From Silicimonas sp. (lineage in GTDB: Bacteria; Pseudomonadota; Alphaproteobacteria; Rhodobacterales; Rhodobacteraceae): a stretch of 64,000 nt of DNA. The stretch spans positions 26,308 to 90,307 of the forward strand of contig JAJDVJ010000110.1 in NCBI GenBank assembly GCA_022826205.1, in the 5' to 3' direction. A program made the translations under genes and the position numbers. The notes under the pieces were generated by a model. The model was not told where the DNA came from, ran no database searches, and saw only the letters and a list, made by a program, of their open reading frames with translations. This document shows, in pieces, positions 46,499-55,735 of this stretch; position 1 is the first letter of the stretch, and each line of letters starts with the position of its first letter.

Positions 46499-47349
46499 GC
46501 GATCAGGTCCTGGTCTTCGAGATGGCACCACGTGACGGTCTCCAGAACGAGGAGCGTATCATTCCGACAGAGGACAAGATCGCGCTTGTCGATGCTCTGT
46601 CCAGATCCGGGCTCGGAAAGATCGAGACAGCGAGCTTCGTTTCGCCGAAATGGGTGCCGCAAATGGCGGACGGCGCAGAGGTCATGACCGGAATCACCAG
46701 GCGAGCTGGCGTGGCCTACACTGCGCTGACACCCAACATGAAGGGGCTTGAACGTGCGCTTGCGGCGGGCGCGGACGAGGTGGCGGTCTTCGGGGCTGCA
46801 TCCGAAACGTTCAGCCAGAGGAACATTAATTGCTCCATCGCCGAGAGCTTTCAGCGGTTTCGCCCCGTCGTGGACCGGGCGGTCGCCGAGGGCGCGCCGG
46901 TGCGAGGCTACGTGTCCTGCGTCACCGACTGTCCTTATGAGGGCGCAGTTGTGCCAGAGGCCGTTGCAGAGGTGGCAAAGGCGTTGCTGGACATGGGGTG
47001 CTATGAAGTCTCACTCGGGGACACGATCGGCAAGGGAGTTCCGGAAACTGTCTCCGCCATGCTTGGTGCCGTTCTCTCGCGGGTCCCGGCAGAGCAGGTT
47101 GCAGGACATTTTCATGACACGGGCGGACGTGCACGCGACAACATCATTGCGGCACTCGCGCTTGGCATTCGGACGTTCGACACCTCGGCGGGCGGGATAG
47201 GTGGCTGCCCTTATGCCCCGGGAGCGCAAGGGAACGTGGCAACCGAGGCAGTCGTGGGCTTGCTGGCGGCGGAAGGCTTCGAAACTGGAATTGATCCGGA
47301 CGCATTGGGGGAGGCTGCCCGTTTTGCGCGGAGCCTCAAAGCCGGCTAG
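46495..47349 (+). CDS. liuE: Hydroxymethylglutaryl-CoA lyase
   Basis: The 284-residue TIM-barrel enzyme has the HMG-CoA lyase signatures: EMAPRDGLQNEERIIPTEDKIALVDALSRSGLGKIE at the start (DGLQNE metal/substrate loop), ASETFSQRNINCSI, the SLGDTIGKGVPE motif and AGHFHDTGGRARDNIIAALALG, then the catalytic-cysteine loop GGIGGCPYAPGAQGNVATE. It splits HMG-CoA into acetyl-CoA and acetoacetate. ATG 46495 is within the stop of the carboxylase gene, so upstream extension of the frame is ignored. Confidence 0.93.
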   Translation: MSDQVLVFEMAPRDGLQNEERIIPTEDKIALVDALSRSGLGKIETASFVSPKWVPQMADGAEVMTGITRRAGVAYTALTPNMKGLERALAAGADEVAVFGAASETFSQRNINCSIAESFQRFRPVVDRAVAEGAPVRGYVSCVTDCPYEGAVVPEAVAEVAKALLDMGCYEVSLGDTIGKGVPETVSAMLGAVLSRVPAEQVAGHFHDTGGRARDNIIAALALGIRTFDTSAGGIGGCPYAPGAQGNVATEAVVGLLAAEGFETGIDPDALGEAARFARSLKAG

Positions 47350-47357
47350 AAGTGCGC

Positions 47358-48158
47358 ATGGATGAGTTTCGAGCGATATCTGTTGTGGTCGATGAGCGTG
47401 GCGTCGTCGATCTCAGGCTCAACAACCCAGAGCGCCGGAACGCATTGTCAGCGCAGATGATGAACGAGCTTGTTGCCTTCACCCGTCTCGCGCGTGACCG
47501 CAAGGACTTTCGGGTGGTCGTCCTTTCTGGAGTCGGAGGAACTTTCTGCGCGGGCGGCGACTTGACCTGGATGAAGGCCCAGATCAACGCAAGCCGGGAG
47601 ACGCGTATTGCCGAAGCACGGCGCCTTGCCATGATGCTCAAGCACCTGAACGAAATGCCGGTGCCCCTTATCGGTCGTGTCGAAGGCGCGGCGCTTGGCG
47701 GCGGCGTGGGAATGGCGTGCGTCTGCGACGTTTCGATAGCGTCCCGCAAATGCAGGATCGGATTGACGGAAACGCGGCTAGGTTTGATTCCGGCCACGAT
47801 CGGCCCCTATGTCGTTGCGCGATTGGGAGAGGCGCGCGCAAGGCAGGTGGTCATGAGCGGACGGGTGTTCGGCGGTGACGAGGCTGCTGCGTTGGGCATA
47901 GTCGCAAGATCGGTGAAGCCGGAGGAAATGGATGCGGCCATCGCCGACGAGGTGGCGCCATTTCTGGAACTCCCGCACGGACCACCTGGCCGCGCAAAGG
48001 CGCTTGTCAGATCACTGGGGCCGCGCATTGATGAGGCGGTCATCGAGGCGTCAATCCAACGACTCGCGGACACCTGGGAAACGGAAGAGGCACGCGAGGG
48101 CATCGCGGCGTTTCTGGAAAAGCGCAAGCCACGATGGGCTGGCACAGGAGGAACCTGA
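47358..48158 (+). CDS. liuC: Enoyl-CoA hydratase family protein, probable methylglutaconyl-CoA hydratase
   Basis: The 266-residue crotonase-fold enzyme shows the oxyanion-hole regions NNPERRNALSAQMM and GTFCAGGDLTWMKAQ, and the helix ALGGGVGMACVCDVSIASRKCRIGLTETRLGLIP with catalytic Glu near residue 138. DLTWMK and ETRLGLIPATIGPYV are typical of methylglutaconyl-CoA hydratases. It supplies HMG-CoA to the lyase. ATG 47358 is preferred; a GTG six bases upstream is also possible. Confidence 0.88.
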   Translation: MDEFRAISVVVDERGVVDLRLNNPERRNALSAQMMNELVAFTRLARDRKDFRVVVLSGVGGTFCAGGDLTWMKAQINASRETRIAEARRLAMMLKHLNEMPVPLIGRVEGAALGGGVGMACVCDVSIASRKCRIGLTETRLGLIPATIGPYVVARLGEARARQVVMSGRVFGGDEAAALGIVARSVKPEEMDAAIADEVAPFLELPHGPPGRAKALVRSLGPRIDEAVIEASIQRLADTWETEEAREGIAAFLEKRKPRWAGTGGT

Positions 48159-48160
48159 AG

Positions 48161-49381
48161 ATGGTCGCAAGGAATGTCTCGGACCCGATCATGATTTGCG
48201 GCGCGGCGCGAACGCCGCTTGGAGCCTTTCAGGGCGAGCTTTCGAGTGTTCCGGCGACGGATCTTGGGTCGGTTGCAATCGATGCCGCCGTTCGCGACGC
48301 CGGGGTCGACATGGCAAGTGTTGACGAGGTCCTGATGGGCAATGTTCTGCCCGCGGGTCTCGGGCAGGCTCCCGCACGGCAGGCTGCACTCGGCGCAGGT
48401 CTGCCGGCCTCGGTCCCGTGCACGACAGTCTCCAAGGTGTGCGGTTCCGGGATGAAAGCGGTCATGCAGGCCCATGACGCGATTGCCACGGGATCTGCTG
48501 ACGTGGTCGTGGCCGGCGGCATGGAAAGCATGACTGGTGCGCCATATCTCCTGCCCGCCGGCAGGGCGGGTGCCAGGATCGGTCACACGAAGGTGCTTGA
48601 CCACATGATGCTCGACGGGCTGGAGGACGCATTCGAGAAGGCTCCTGACGGCAGCAGGCGGTCGATGGGCACGTTTGGCGAGGATTGTGCTGAGAAATTC
48701 CAGTTCACGCGCGACGATCAGGACGCATACGCGATCAAGAGCGTGACGCGCGCGAAGCAAGCCGCCGCCGAAGGTCGTTTCGACTGGGAAATCGCGCCGG
48801 TCACGGTGAAGTCCCGGAAGGGTGAGAAGGTCGTGGACAGTGACGAAGGTCCTAGGCAGATAGACTTGGACAGGATTCCGGGCTTGCGTCCCGCCTTCAG
48901 GAAGGATGGAACAATCACGGCGGCGTCGTCCTCGTCGATAAATGACGGTGCTGCTGCCCTAGTGTTGGCTCGTGCTTCAGTTGCCGAGGCGCTGGAATTG
49001 ACTCCGGTCGCTCGGATCGTGGCGCATGCAGCCTTCGCCGGCGAGCCTGGCTGGTTCACCACGGCGCCGGTCTTCGCGAAGCGTGCGCTTCTTGAAAGGG
49101 TCGACTGGGACATTGACGCCGTGGACCTGTTTGAAATCAACGAGGCATTTGCCTGCGTTCCCATGGCATCGATGCGGGAATTGGGTATCGAACATGAGCG
49201 CGTGAACGTACATGGCGGCGCCGTGGCGCTCGGCCATCCGATCGGGGCGTCGGGCGCACGCATCATCGTGACACTGCTCGGCGCCATGCAGGCGCGAGGG
49301 GCGCGGAAAGGCGTGGCCTCGATTTGCATTGGGGGCGGTGAAGCAACCGCAATCGCGATCGAATCCGAGTTCCTTTCCTGA
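48161..49381 (+). CDS. Acetyl-CoA acetyltransferase (thiolase)
   Basis: The 406-residue thiolase has nucleophile Cys94 (VSKVCGSGMKA), the NEAFAC-type ICEAF-like block EINEAFACVPMASM, the histidine motif GGAVALGHPIGASGARI and the C-terminal CIGGGEATA. It probably cleaves acetoacetyl-CoA, the final product of leucine breakdown after acetoacetate is activated, or acts in short-chain beta-oxidation. AGGAGG precedes ATG 48161. No isovaleryl-CoA dehydrogenase or CoA-transferase gene is in the window. Confidence 0.92.
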   Translation: MVARNVSDPIMICGAARTPLGAFQGELSSVPATDLGSVAIDAAVRDAGVDMASVDEVLMGNVLPAGLGQAPARQAALGAGLPASVPCTTVSKVCGSGMKAVMQAHDAIATGSADVVVAGGMESMTGAPYLLPAGRAGARIGHTKVLDHMMLDGLEDAFEKAPDGSRRSMGTFGEDCAEKFQFTRDDQDAYAIKSVTRAKQAAAEGRFDWEIAPVTVKSRKGEKVVDSDEGPRQIDLDRIPGLRPAFRKDGTITAASSSSINDGAAALVLARASVAEALELTPVARIVAHAAFAGEPGWFTTAPVFAKRALLERVDWDIDAVDLFEINEAFACVPMASMRELGIEHERVNVHGGAVALGHPIGASGARIIVTLLGAMQARGARKGVASICIGGGEATAIAIESEFLS

Positions 49382-49593
49382 TTTGCCAGCGACGTGGGCA
49401 CGAGCGCCCGCCATCGTCCAATTCGCGCCCAAGCATCGAACCTGTACAGTTCCTGGTCAGGTCGCGATGCCTCAGGGCCAATTGTCTGGCATTGGTCGAA
49501 CTCATGCTTGTAGTGAGGACTGAACTCGGGATTCGACCGGGTTCGCCAATCGAGATACATTGGTCCATGGCTTGGCAAGAGGGCATTTGAGCA

Positions 49594-51015
49594 ATGGGAT
49601 TCGACTGGTCGACCCTGACATTTGCGGGGGTTGTGATTCTCGGACTGCTGGTTGCCTACGCCCTGTTTCGTCGTCCAGGAAGCGATACCGCGACGCTGCA
49701 GTCCGAGATGTCCACCTTGAAAAGAGACGCCAAGGAGAAGGACGAACAGCTTGTCGAAGCGCGCAGCAGCGCTGACAAGCACGAGGCGCTCGCGATTGAG
49801 CGAAGGGAAGAAACCGAGAGGCTGAACGGTGACTTGTCGAAGCTTCGCAAGAGGCTCGACGAGGAGACGGAAAAGCAGATCGGGCTGTCCAAGAGGATCT
49901 CGGAACTTGAAACCGAGATGAAGGCGGAGCGAGCGGCATCGGAAGAGAAGATCGAGATGCTGACCAAGGTCCGTGAGGACATGGAATCCAAGTTCAAAGC
50001 ACTGGCGGCGGAAGCCCTGAAGGTGCAGGGCGAGCAGTTTTCGAAGGTCAATCTCGAAAGGCTCGATGTTGCGCTGACGCCCCTGAAGGAGCATGTCGGT
50101 CACTTCGAAAAGGAACTCAAGGCCGTTCACAGGGCCACGATCGAGGACCGAGCCAAGCTCAAGGCCGAAATTGAACAGCTCAGCAGGCGGTCTGAAGCGA
50201 TTTCCCAAGAAGCGGTGGCACTGACGCGCGCACTGAAGGGCGACCGGCAAAGGCAGGGCGCCTGGGGCGAGATGATTCTCGAGAGCATCCTGGAACGCTC
50301 GGGACTGCGCGAGGGGGAGGAATACGAGACCCAAGCCCACAGGGTAAGCGACGAAGGCGACAGACTTCGCCCGGATGTCGTCGTGAGCATCCCGGGCGGA
50401 AAGACCCTGGTCATCGACAGCAAGGTGTCGCTGGTGGCGTATACGGACGCGGTGAATTCGGAAGACGAGAAAGACGCGTCAAGCGCGCGCAAGCGCCATG
50501 TCGCCTCGCTGAAGAGCCACATAGACGACTTGGCTGCACGGGATTACCAGCACGCTGAGGAATCCACGGTTGACTATGTCATCCTGTTCGTGCCGATCGA
50601 GGGAGCGCTGTCCGAGGCGCTTCGCGTGGACGGCCATTTGACCGAATACGCGCTGGAGAAAAACGTCACGATCGCTACCCCGACGACGTTGATGATGGCA
50701 CTGAAGACGATCGCGCATGTCTGGGCGGTCGAGCGTCGCAACCAGAATGCCGAAGCCATTGCCGAACGGGCCGGGCGCCTCTACGACAAGGTCGTAGGCT
50801 TCGTTGAAAACATGAAGAATGTCGGCAGGCGGCTTGATCAGGCACAGGACGCGTATCAGGGTGCATTCGGGCAGCTTTCCAGCGGCCGGGGCAATCTCCT
50901 CAGTCACGTCGAAAAACTGAAGGAACTCGGCGCACGCACCAACAAGTCCATAGGCGTCTCGTTTGACGAAAGCGAGAGCGCGACCGCGCAGATCGAGCAC
51001 GATCCGGACGAGTGA
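49594..51015 (+). CDS. rmuC: RmuC-family DNA recombination protein
   Basis: The 473-residue protein has an N-terminal membrane helix (TFAGVVILGLLVAYALF), a long coiled coil (about residues 35-210, KRDAKEKDEQLVEARSS..., SKRISELETEMKAERAAS) and the C-terminal RmuC domain with the nuclease-like core GDRQRQGAWGEMILESILERSGLREGEEY, RLRPDVVVSIPGGKTLVIDSKVSL and DYVILFVPIEGALSEAL. RmuC limits recombination at inverted repeats. It stands alone between two metabolic clusters. Confidence 0.93.
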   Translation: MGFDWSTLTFAGVVILGLLVAYALFRRPGSDTATLQSEMSTLKRDAKEKDEQLVEARSSADKHEALAIERREETERLNGDLSKLRKRLDEETEKQIGLSKRISELETEMKAERAASEEKIEMLTKVREDMESKFKALAAEALKVQGEQFSKVNLERLDVALTPLKEHVGHFEKELKAVHRATIEDRAKLKAEIEQLSRRSEAISQEAVALTRALKGDRQRQGAWGEMILESILERSGLREGEEYETQAHRVSDEGDRLRPDVVVSIPGGKTLVIDSKVSLVAYTDAVNSEDEKDASSARKRHVASLKSHIDDLAARDYQHAEESTVDYVILFVPIEGALSEALRVDGHLTEYALEKNVTIATPTTLMMALKTIAHVWAVERRNQNAEAIAERAGRLYDKVVGFVENMKNVGRRLDQAQDAYQGAFGQLSSGRGNLLSHVEKLKELGARTNKSIGVSFDESESATAQIEHDPDE

Positions 51016-51066
51016 ACAAGTCGCGTTGACACCTTCGCGTTCGATCTCGCCGCGTCCCTCTGGATC

Positions 51067-51317
51067 ATGGCAATCGCGGCCGGTGCAGGAGTCCCAGGCG
51101 TTGCGATATCGACGGTCCATGTAGCGTATTCGCTGGGCGATTCTCGGCTACAGATCATTCGGCATGTCATCGAGCCGAAATCGCCTCCGGAAATCTTCAC
51201 CGGCGCAAGAGTGGCCATGGGGGTCTGCTGGAGTACCTTCGTTGCCGCCGAGCTTGTTGCGGCGAAAAAGGCGTCGGCAAGATGATCTTGGCCGCATCCA
51301 AGTTCCAGGAAAGTCCG
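51067..51317 (+). pseudogene. Fragment of an ABC transporter permease (SsuC/TauC type), frameshifted
   Basis: The frame reads GVPGVAISTVHVAYSLGDSRLQIIRHVIEPKSPPEIFTGARVAMGVCWSTFVAAELVAAKK, then continues after a frameshift with KGVGKMILAASKFQ. This is the last third of a taurine/nitrate-type permease (EAA loop through to the final helices), with no start region and no ATPase or binding protein nearby. It is a truncated relic, about 80 residues of an original 250. Confidence 0.75.
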
Positions 51318-51319
51318 GG

Positions 51320-52222
51320 TCAGGGGCCTTCCACTTCAAGGCCGTTTGCGCGTGCAACGAAGTCTGCAAGCATTGGCACGAACCTGTCTCCTTCGCCGGC
51401 CGCGTCCATTGCGGCAAAGGAGTTCCTGACCGCAGACTGGATCGGGTTGAGCGCCCCGACGGAATTCGCCAGACTGGTCACGTAGCACATGTCCTTGTGT
51501 GCGTTTGAGATCGCGAATTTATGCGCGTTTTCATCGCGCTCCAACGTCCATTTCATGAAAGTTTGGTAGAATCCGTTCGACATGCGCCCGGGTCGTATCA
51601 CGCTGTCGACCTGTTCCGGCGTCAGCCCAGACTTGCGCGCGAGCGCCAAAGCCTCCGCGTAAAGCGCGCCGTAGCCCATCGCGATGAAATTGTTGATGAG
51701 CTTCATCTTGTGTCCGAGCCCGACTTCGCCGAGATGCACGATGACGTCGGCCCAGCACTCGATTACGGGCTTGATGCGCTTGAATGTTTCGGGACTTGCG
51801 CCGACCATCGCATCGAGAGTGCCGTCCCACGCTTCCTTGGGCGTGCGAGACAGGGGCGCGTCCGCCATGTGTCCGCCCGCCGCTTCGATTTCGGTCGCCA
51901 ACGCCAGGGTGGAGACCGGGTCGGACGTCGAACAGTCGACGACGACCGCCTCTGGCTGGAGTCCTTCCAGAATGCCGCCCCGGCCTCTGACAAGTTCTTC
52001 GACTTGCGTGGAACCAGTCACGCATATCTGAATGATTTCAGAGCGTTCCGCGAGCTTCTTCACACAGTTTGCCTCGACTGCGCCGCGCGCAACAAAGTCA
52101 TCGACGGCCTCGCGCCTTCGATGCGCAACTACCGTCAGCGGATAGCCGGCCTCGACGATGTTCTTGGCGATGCCGTGCCCCATGAGGCCGACACCTAACA
52201 TGCCAATGGCTGGCTTTGTCAT
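51320..52222 (-). CDS. 3-hydroxyisobutyrate dehydrogenase-family reductase
   Basis: The 300-residue protein has the NAD(P)-binding motif GMLGVGLMGHGIA (7-19), the substrate block DAPLSRTPKEAWDGTL (usual D-A-P-V-S-G) and catalytic Lys174 in KLINNF. This is the beta-hydroxyacid dehydrogenase family, with 3-hydroxyisobutyrate, tartronate-semialdehyde and related substrates. The altered SRTP instead of SGG in the substrate loop points to a less common substrate. It is the last gene of the minus-strand cluster and starts three bases after the aminotransferase stop. Confidence 0.85.
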   Translation of the reverse strand: MTKPAIGMLGVGLMGHGIAKNIVEAGYPLTVVAHRRREAVDDFVARGAVEANCVKKLAERSEIIQICVTGSTQVEELVRGRGGILEGLQPEAVVVDCSTSDPVSTLALATEIEAAGGHMADAPLSRTPKEAWDGTLDAMVGASPETFKRIKPVIECWADVIVHLGEVGLGHKMKLINNFIAMGYGALYAEALALARKSGLTPEQVDSVIRPGRMSNGFYQTFMKWTLERDENAHKFAISNAHKDMCYVTSLANSVGALNPIQSAVRNSFAAMDAAGEGDRFVPMLADFVARANGLEVEGP

Positions 52223-52225
52223 GTC

Positions 52226-53398
52226 TCACTCCTCGCCCAAAAGCGTGCGCATGCGCGCCAAGGCTTCGCGGATGTTGTCTTGGCTGTTGGCGTAGCTGAG
52301 ACGGAGGTAGCCCTCGCCCAGGATGCCGAAATCGGGACCGCCTATGGTTGCCACGCCGGGTCCTTCCAGGAGTTCCGACGCAAGGTCCTTGGCCATTCGG
52401 CCGGTGCCGGTGATGTTCGGAAAGGCATAAAATGCGCCCTTTGGCGTGATGCAGGAGACACCAGGAATGTCATTCAGCAGTTTGACTACGAGCTTCCGGC
52501 GGACGTCGAACTCCGCCAACATTTCGCCCACCGCTTCCTGCGGCCCGGTCAAGGCCTCAAGGGCGGCATGCTGGGCCGAGGCATTCACGCAGGACCATGC
52601 ATTCACGGCGAGCTTTCGGACCTTCTCATAGAGGCCGTCGGGCCATACCGAATATCCCATTCGCCAGCCGGTCATGGCATAGGTCTTCGACCAGCCGTTC
52701 AGCAGGATGACGCGGTCGCGAATCTCGGGATAGCCGAGAAGGGGAACGTGTTCCTCTCCGTCATAGAGCATCTGGTCGTAGATCTCGTCTGAGAGGAGGG
52801 CCACGTCGGGCCGTTCGGCAAGGCCGGACACCAAAGCGTCGACCTCGGCCCTTGGCGTTACGCCGCCACACGGATTCGCGGGAGAGTTCAGAATGACGAG
52901 GCGCGTGTTCGATGTGACGAGCGAAAGCGCTTCCTCCGCAGAGAAGGCGAATCCATTCCTTTCCCGATTCGGAATCGGAACCGGTCGCGCGCCGGTGAAC
53001 TCGATCATCGAGCGGTAGATCGGAAATCCGGGATCGGGATAGAGGATATCCGCGCCTGGCTCGCCGAACATCAGGATGGCCGCGAACATCGTCACCTTGC
53101 CTCCCGGCACGATCAGGACGTTGTCCGGGTTCACCTCGATCGCGAAGCGCCGGAAAATGTCGGCAGCAACGGCCTCCCGAAGTTCCGGGATTCCGGTCGC
53201 GGGAGTGTAACCGTGCTGACCGTCACGGAGCGCCTTGACTGCTGCTTCCACGATGTTTGCAGGGGTCGGGAAGTCGGGCTGGCCGATGCCTAGGTTGATG
53301 ACGTCCTTGCCGCCTGTGGCCAGTTCTCCCGCCCGCGCGAGCACCGCGAACGCGTTCTCCTCTCCGATGCGGTCAAATCCGCTGATCGTGCCCAGCAT
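52226..53398 (-). CDS. Pyridoxal-phosphate aminotransferase, class I/II (aspartate-type)
   Basis: The 390-residue enzyme starts MLGTISGFDRIGEENAFAVL and carries the aminotransferase blocks NLGIGQPDFPTP, HGYTPATGIPELREAV, VPGGKVTMFAAI, SPANPCGGV, LLSDEIYDQMLYDG, and the lysine site LNGWSKTYAMTGWRMGY (Schiff-base Lys). A Cys-containing SPANPCGG is slightly unusual (normally NPTG). It may transaminate an oxo-acid in the sugar-acid pathway encoded by its neighbours. ATG 53398 is chosen since the longer frame has no coding signal. Confidence 0.87.
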   Translation of the reverse strand: MLGTISGFDRIGEENAFAVLARAGELATGGKDVINLGIGQPDFPTPANIVEAAVKALRDGQHGYTPATGIPELREAVAADIFRRFAIEVNPDNVLIVPGGKVTMFAAILMFGEPGADILYPDPGFPIYRSMIEFTGARPVPIPNRERNGFAFSAEEALSLVTSNTRLVILNSPANPCGGVTPRAEVDALVSGLAERPDVALLSDEIYDQMLYDGEEHVPLLGYPEIRDRVILLNGWSKTYAMTGWRMGYSVWPDGLYEKVRKLAVNAWSCVNASAQHAALEALTGPQEAVGEMLAEFDVRRKLVVKLLNDIPGVSCITPKGAFYAFPNITGTGRMAKDLASELLEGPGVATIGGPDFGILGEGYLRLSYANSQDNIREALARMRTLLGEE

Positions 53399-53408
53399 GC
53401 ATCTGCTC

Positions 53409-54155
53409 CTAATATGTCGCCCGCCCGCCCGAAATGTCGAAGACGGCCGCGGTCGTGAAGCTGCACTCCCTGGACGACATCCAGGCCACCATGTTGGCGA
53501 TTTCCTCCACCTCGACGAACCGTCCACGCGGGATCTTCGACAACATGAACTCGATGAATTCTTCGGTGACCTGCTCAAGGATCTCGGTGTTTGCCACTGC
53601 GGGCGTGACGCAGTTCACGGCGATGTCGTGCTTGGCCACTTCCTTGCCGAGCGCCTTGGTGAACCCGATGACGCCGGCCTTTGATGCCGCATAATGCGTG
53701 GCCTTCGGATTGCCTTCCTTGCCGGCAATCGACGCGATGTTGACGATGCGCCCGTAGTTGCGGGCCTTCATTCCCGGCAGCACGGCCTTGTTCGTATGAT
53801 AGGTGCCCGTGAGATTGACGGCGATGACCTTGTTCCAGATTTCCGTGTCATACTCCTCGATTGCGGTAACGGGTCCGGCGATGCCGGCGGAATTCACGAG
53901 AATGTCGATGTGATCGAGCGCTGCCCTTGTCTCGTTGCATGCGGCCGTGACCGACGCGTAGTCGGTGACGTCGCAGTGGATGGCCCTGGCCCCTTCGATT
54001 CTGTCTGCCGCCGCCTTGGCCTTTTCGACATTGATGTCCCAGAGGCATGTCCGGGCTCCGGAATCGGCCAGCCTGTGGGCGCATGCGAGCCCGATGCCCT
54101 GCGCGCCCCCTGTAATGACCGCGTTTTGCCCCGAGAGGTCGTATTGGTTTGCCAT
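53409..54155 (-). CDS. Short-chain dehydrogenase/reductase
   Basis: The 248-residue SDR has the cofactor motif TGGAQGIG (15-22) with acidic Asp40 after strand 2 (WDIN), favouring NAD, the NSAG block (88-91), and the catalytic Ser142, Tyr155 and Lys159. Close relatives oxidise 2-keto-3-deoxy sugar acids to diketo acids (L-fuconate/L-rhamnonate type pathways). The start overlaps the UxaA-family stop by ATGA, so the two are coupled. Confidence 0.9.
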   Translation of the reverse strand: MANQYDLSGQNAVITGGAQGIGLACAHRLADSGARTCLWDINVEKAKAAADRIEGARAIHCDVTDYASVTAACNETRAALDHIDILVNSAGIAGPVTAIEEYDTEIWNKVIAVNLTGTYHTNKAVLPGMKARNYGRIVNIASIAGKEGNPKATHYAASKAGVIGFTKALGKEVAKHDIAVNCVTPAVANTEILEQVTEEFIEFMLSKIPRGRFVEVEEIANMVAWMSSRECSFTTAAVFDISGGRATY

Positions 54156-55675
54156 CACATCACCGCTCCTATCTGCCAAGGCACGAACTCGTGGTCGCCA
54201 AGACCCTGCGCTTCGGATTTTGACGTCGCGCCGCTGGCGACCTTGAGGAAGAGTTCGTAAATCTCGCGGCCCTTTTGATCGACCGTGGACTCGCCGGTCA
54301 GGATGTCGCCGGCGTTGATGTCCATGTCGTCCTTCATGCGTGCATACATTTCCGAATTCGTGGCGACTTTCACGGTTGGCGCGGGTTTCGAGCCGAACGC
54401 CGAGCCGCGACCGGTCGTGAAGCACACGAGATTGCAGCCGCTGGCGATCTGACCGGTCACGCTTGCGGGGTCATAGCCAGGACTGTCCATGAAGGTGAAG
54501 CCTTTTGCCGTCACCTGTTCTGCATACTTGTAGACACCGGCGAGAGGCGTGGTGCCGCCCTTTGCCGCCGCTCCCAGCGACTTTTCGAGGATCGTGGTCA
54601 GTCCGCCCTTCTTGTTGCCTGGCGAGGGATTGTTGTCCATCGAGCCCTTGTTGCGTGCGGTGTAGTCCTCCCACCAGCGCACCAGCCCGACAAGCCTTTC
54701 GCCGATCTCCTGCGATGCCGCTCGACGGGTCAGCAGGTGCTCCGCTCCGTAGATTTCTGGCGTCTCGGCAAGGACGCCCGTGCCGCCCTGCGCAACCAGC
54801 AGGTCGCAGGCATGGCCGAGTGCGGGGTTTGCCGTGATGCCGGACCATGCGTCCGAACCGCCGCATTGCAACGCGACCATCAATTCGGAGGCGGGGCAGG
54901 GAGTGCGCACGATCTCGTTGGCCAATGGCAGCATCGCCCGCACCCTTTCTATGCCAAGGTCGATCGTGCGCTGGAGGCCCGCGACGTTCTGTATGTTCAT
55001 GGTCTGAAACAGGGGCCCATGTTCGAGACCGTACGCTTCGAGAAGCCAGTCTATCTGGTTCATCTCGCAGCCGAGACCTACCATTAGGACTCCGGCATGG
55101 TTCGGATGCCGTGCATAGCCCCACATGACGCGCTGCAGCGCCTCGAAACCGTCACCGTCTCCCTGCATTCCGCAGCCTGTGCCGTGAACAAATGCCACGA
55201 CGCCATCTACATTCGGGAAGTCGGCAAGTTCTTCGGGACCGAACGCGTCGGCGATGCGGCGTGCCGCCGTCGCCGAACAGTTCACCGAGGTCACGACGGC
55301 GATGAAGTTGCGAGTGCCGATGCCGCCGTTTTCGCGGCGATATCCCATGAACGAATCGCGTGCCTCCTCCGCCACCATGTCGGTCGGGCGAAGATCGGTG
55401 CCGAACTCGTAGTCCATGTCCGTGTTGCGGAACTCGGCGTTGTGCGTATGCACATGGTCTCCCGGAGCAATCTGCGAGGAGGCGTAGCCGATGATCTGCG
55501 CGTACTTTCGGATTTCGTCGCCCTTCGGAATCGCGCCTGTCGCTACCTTGTGACCTGACGAGATTGGCGCCTCGATCGTGACATCTTCGACGACCGTGCC
55601 GACATCAAGGTGCCGGGTCGCAGTGACCACGTTGTCGGCGGCGTCCAGCCGGACATATGAAGGATGTTGAGCCAT
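54155..55675 (-). CDS. UxaA-family sugar-acid dehydratase (altronate/galactarate type)
   Basis: The 506-residue protein has an N-terminal SAF domain (DVTIEAPISSGHKVATGAIPKGDEIRKYAQIIGYAS...) and a C-terminal GarD/UxaA dehydratase domain with Cys-rich iron or metal sites (VHGTGCGMQ, LGCEMNQI, LQCGGSDAWSGIT, TGRGSAFGSKPAP). Family members dehydrate altronate, galactarate or related sugar acids to 2-keto-3-deoxy products. With the SDR, FAH hydrolase and 2-hydroxyacid dehydrogenase it suggests a non-phosphorylated diketo pathway. Substrate unknown. Confidence 0.88.
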   Translation of the reverse strand: MAQHPSYVRLDAADNVVTATRHLDVGTVVEDVTIEAPISSGHKVATGAIPKGDEIRKYAQIIGYASSQIAPGDHVHTHNAEFRNTDMDYEFGTDLRPTDMVAEEARDSFMGYRRENGGIGTRNFIAVVTSVNCSATAARRIADAFGPEELADFPNVDGVVAFVHGTGCGMQGDGDGFEALQRVMWGYARHPNHAGVLMVGLGCEMNQIDWLLEAYGLEHGPLFQTMNIQNVAGLQRTIDLGIERVRAMLPLANEIVRTPCPASELMVALQCGGSDAWSGITANPALGHACDLLVAQGGTGVLAETPEIYGAEHLLTRRAASQEIGERLVGLVRWWEDYTARNKGSMDNNPSPGNKKGGLTTILEKSLGAAAKGGTTPLAGVYKYAEQVTAKGFTFMDSPGYDPASVTGQIASGCNLVCFTTGRGSAFGSKPAPTVKVATNSEMYARMKDDMDINAGDILTGESTVDQKGREIYELFLKVASGATSKSEAQGLGDHEFVPWQIGAVM

Positions 55676-55735
55676 GGCATGATCTGCAGTGTTTTCGCCG
55701 GAACGTTTTCTGCGCCGCTGGCGCGTTCCGGGGGA

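Noticed and set aside
48718..50340. 540-codon minus-strand frame
   Set aside because: Runs antisense through the thiolase and rmuC genes; an artefact of codon bias.
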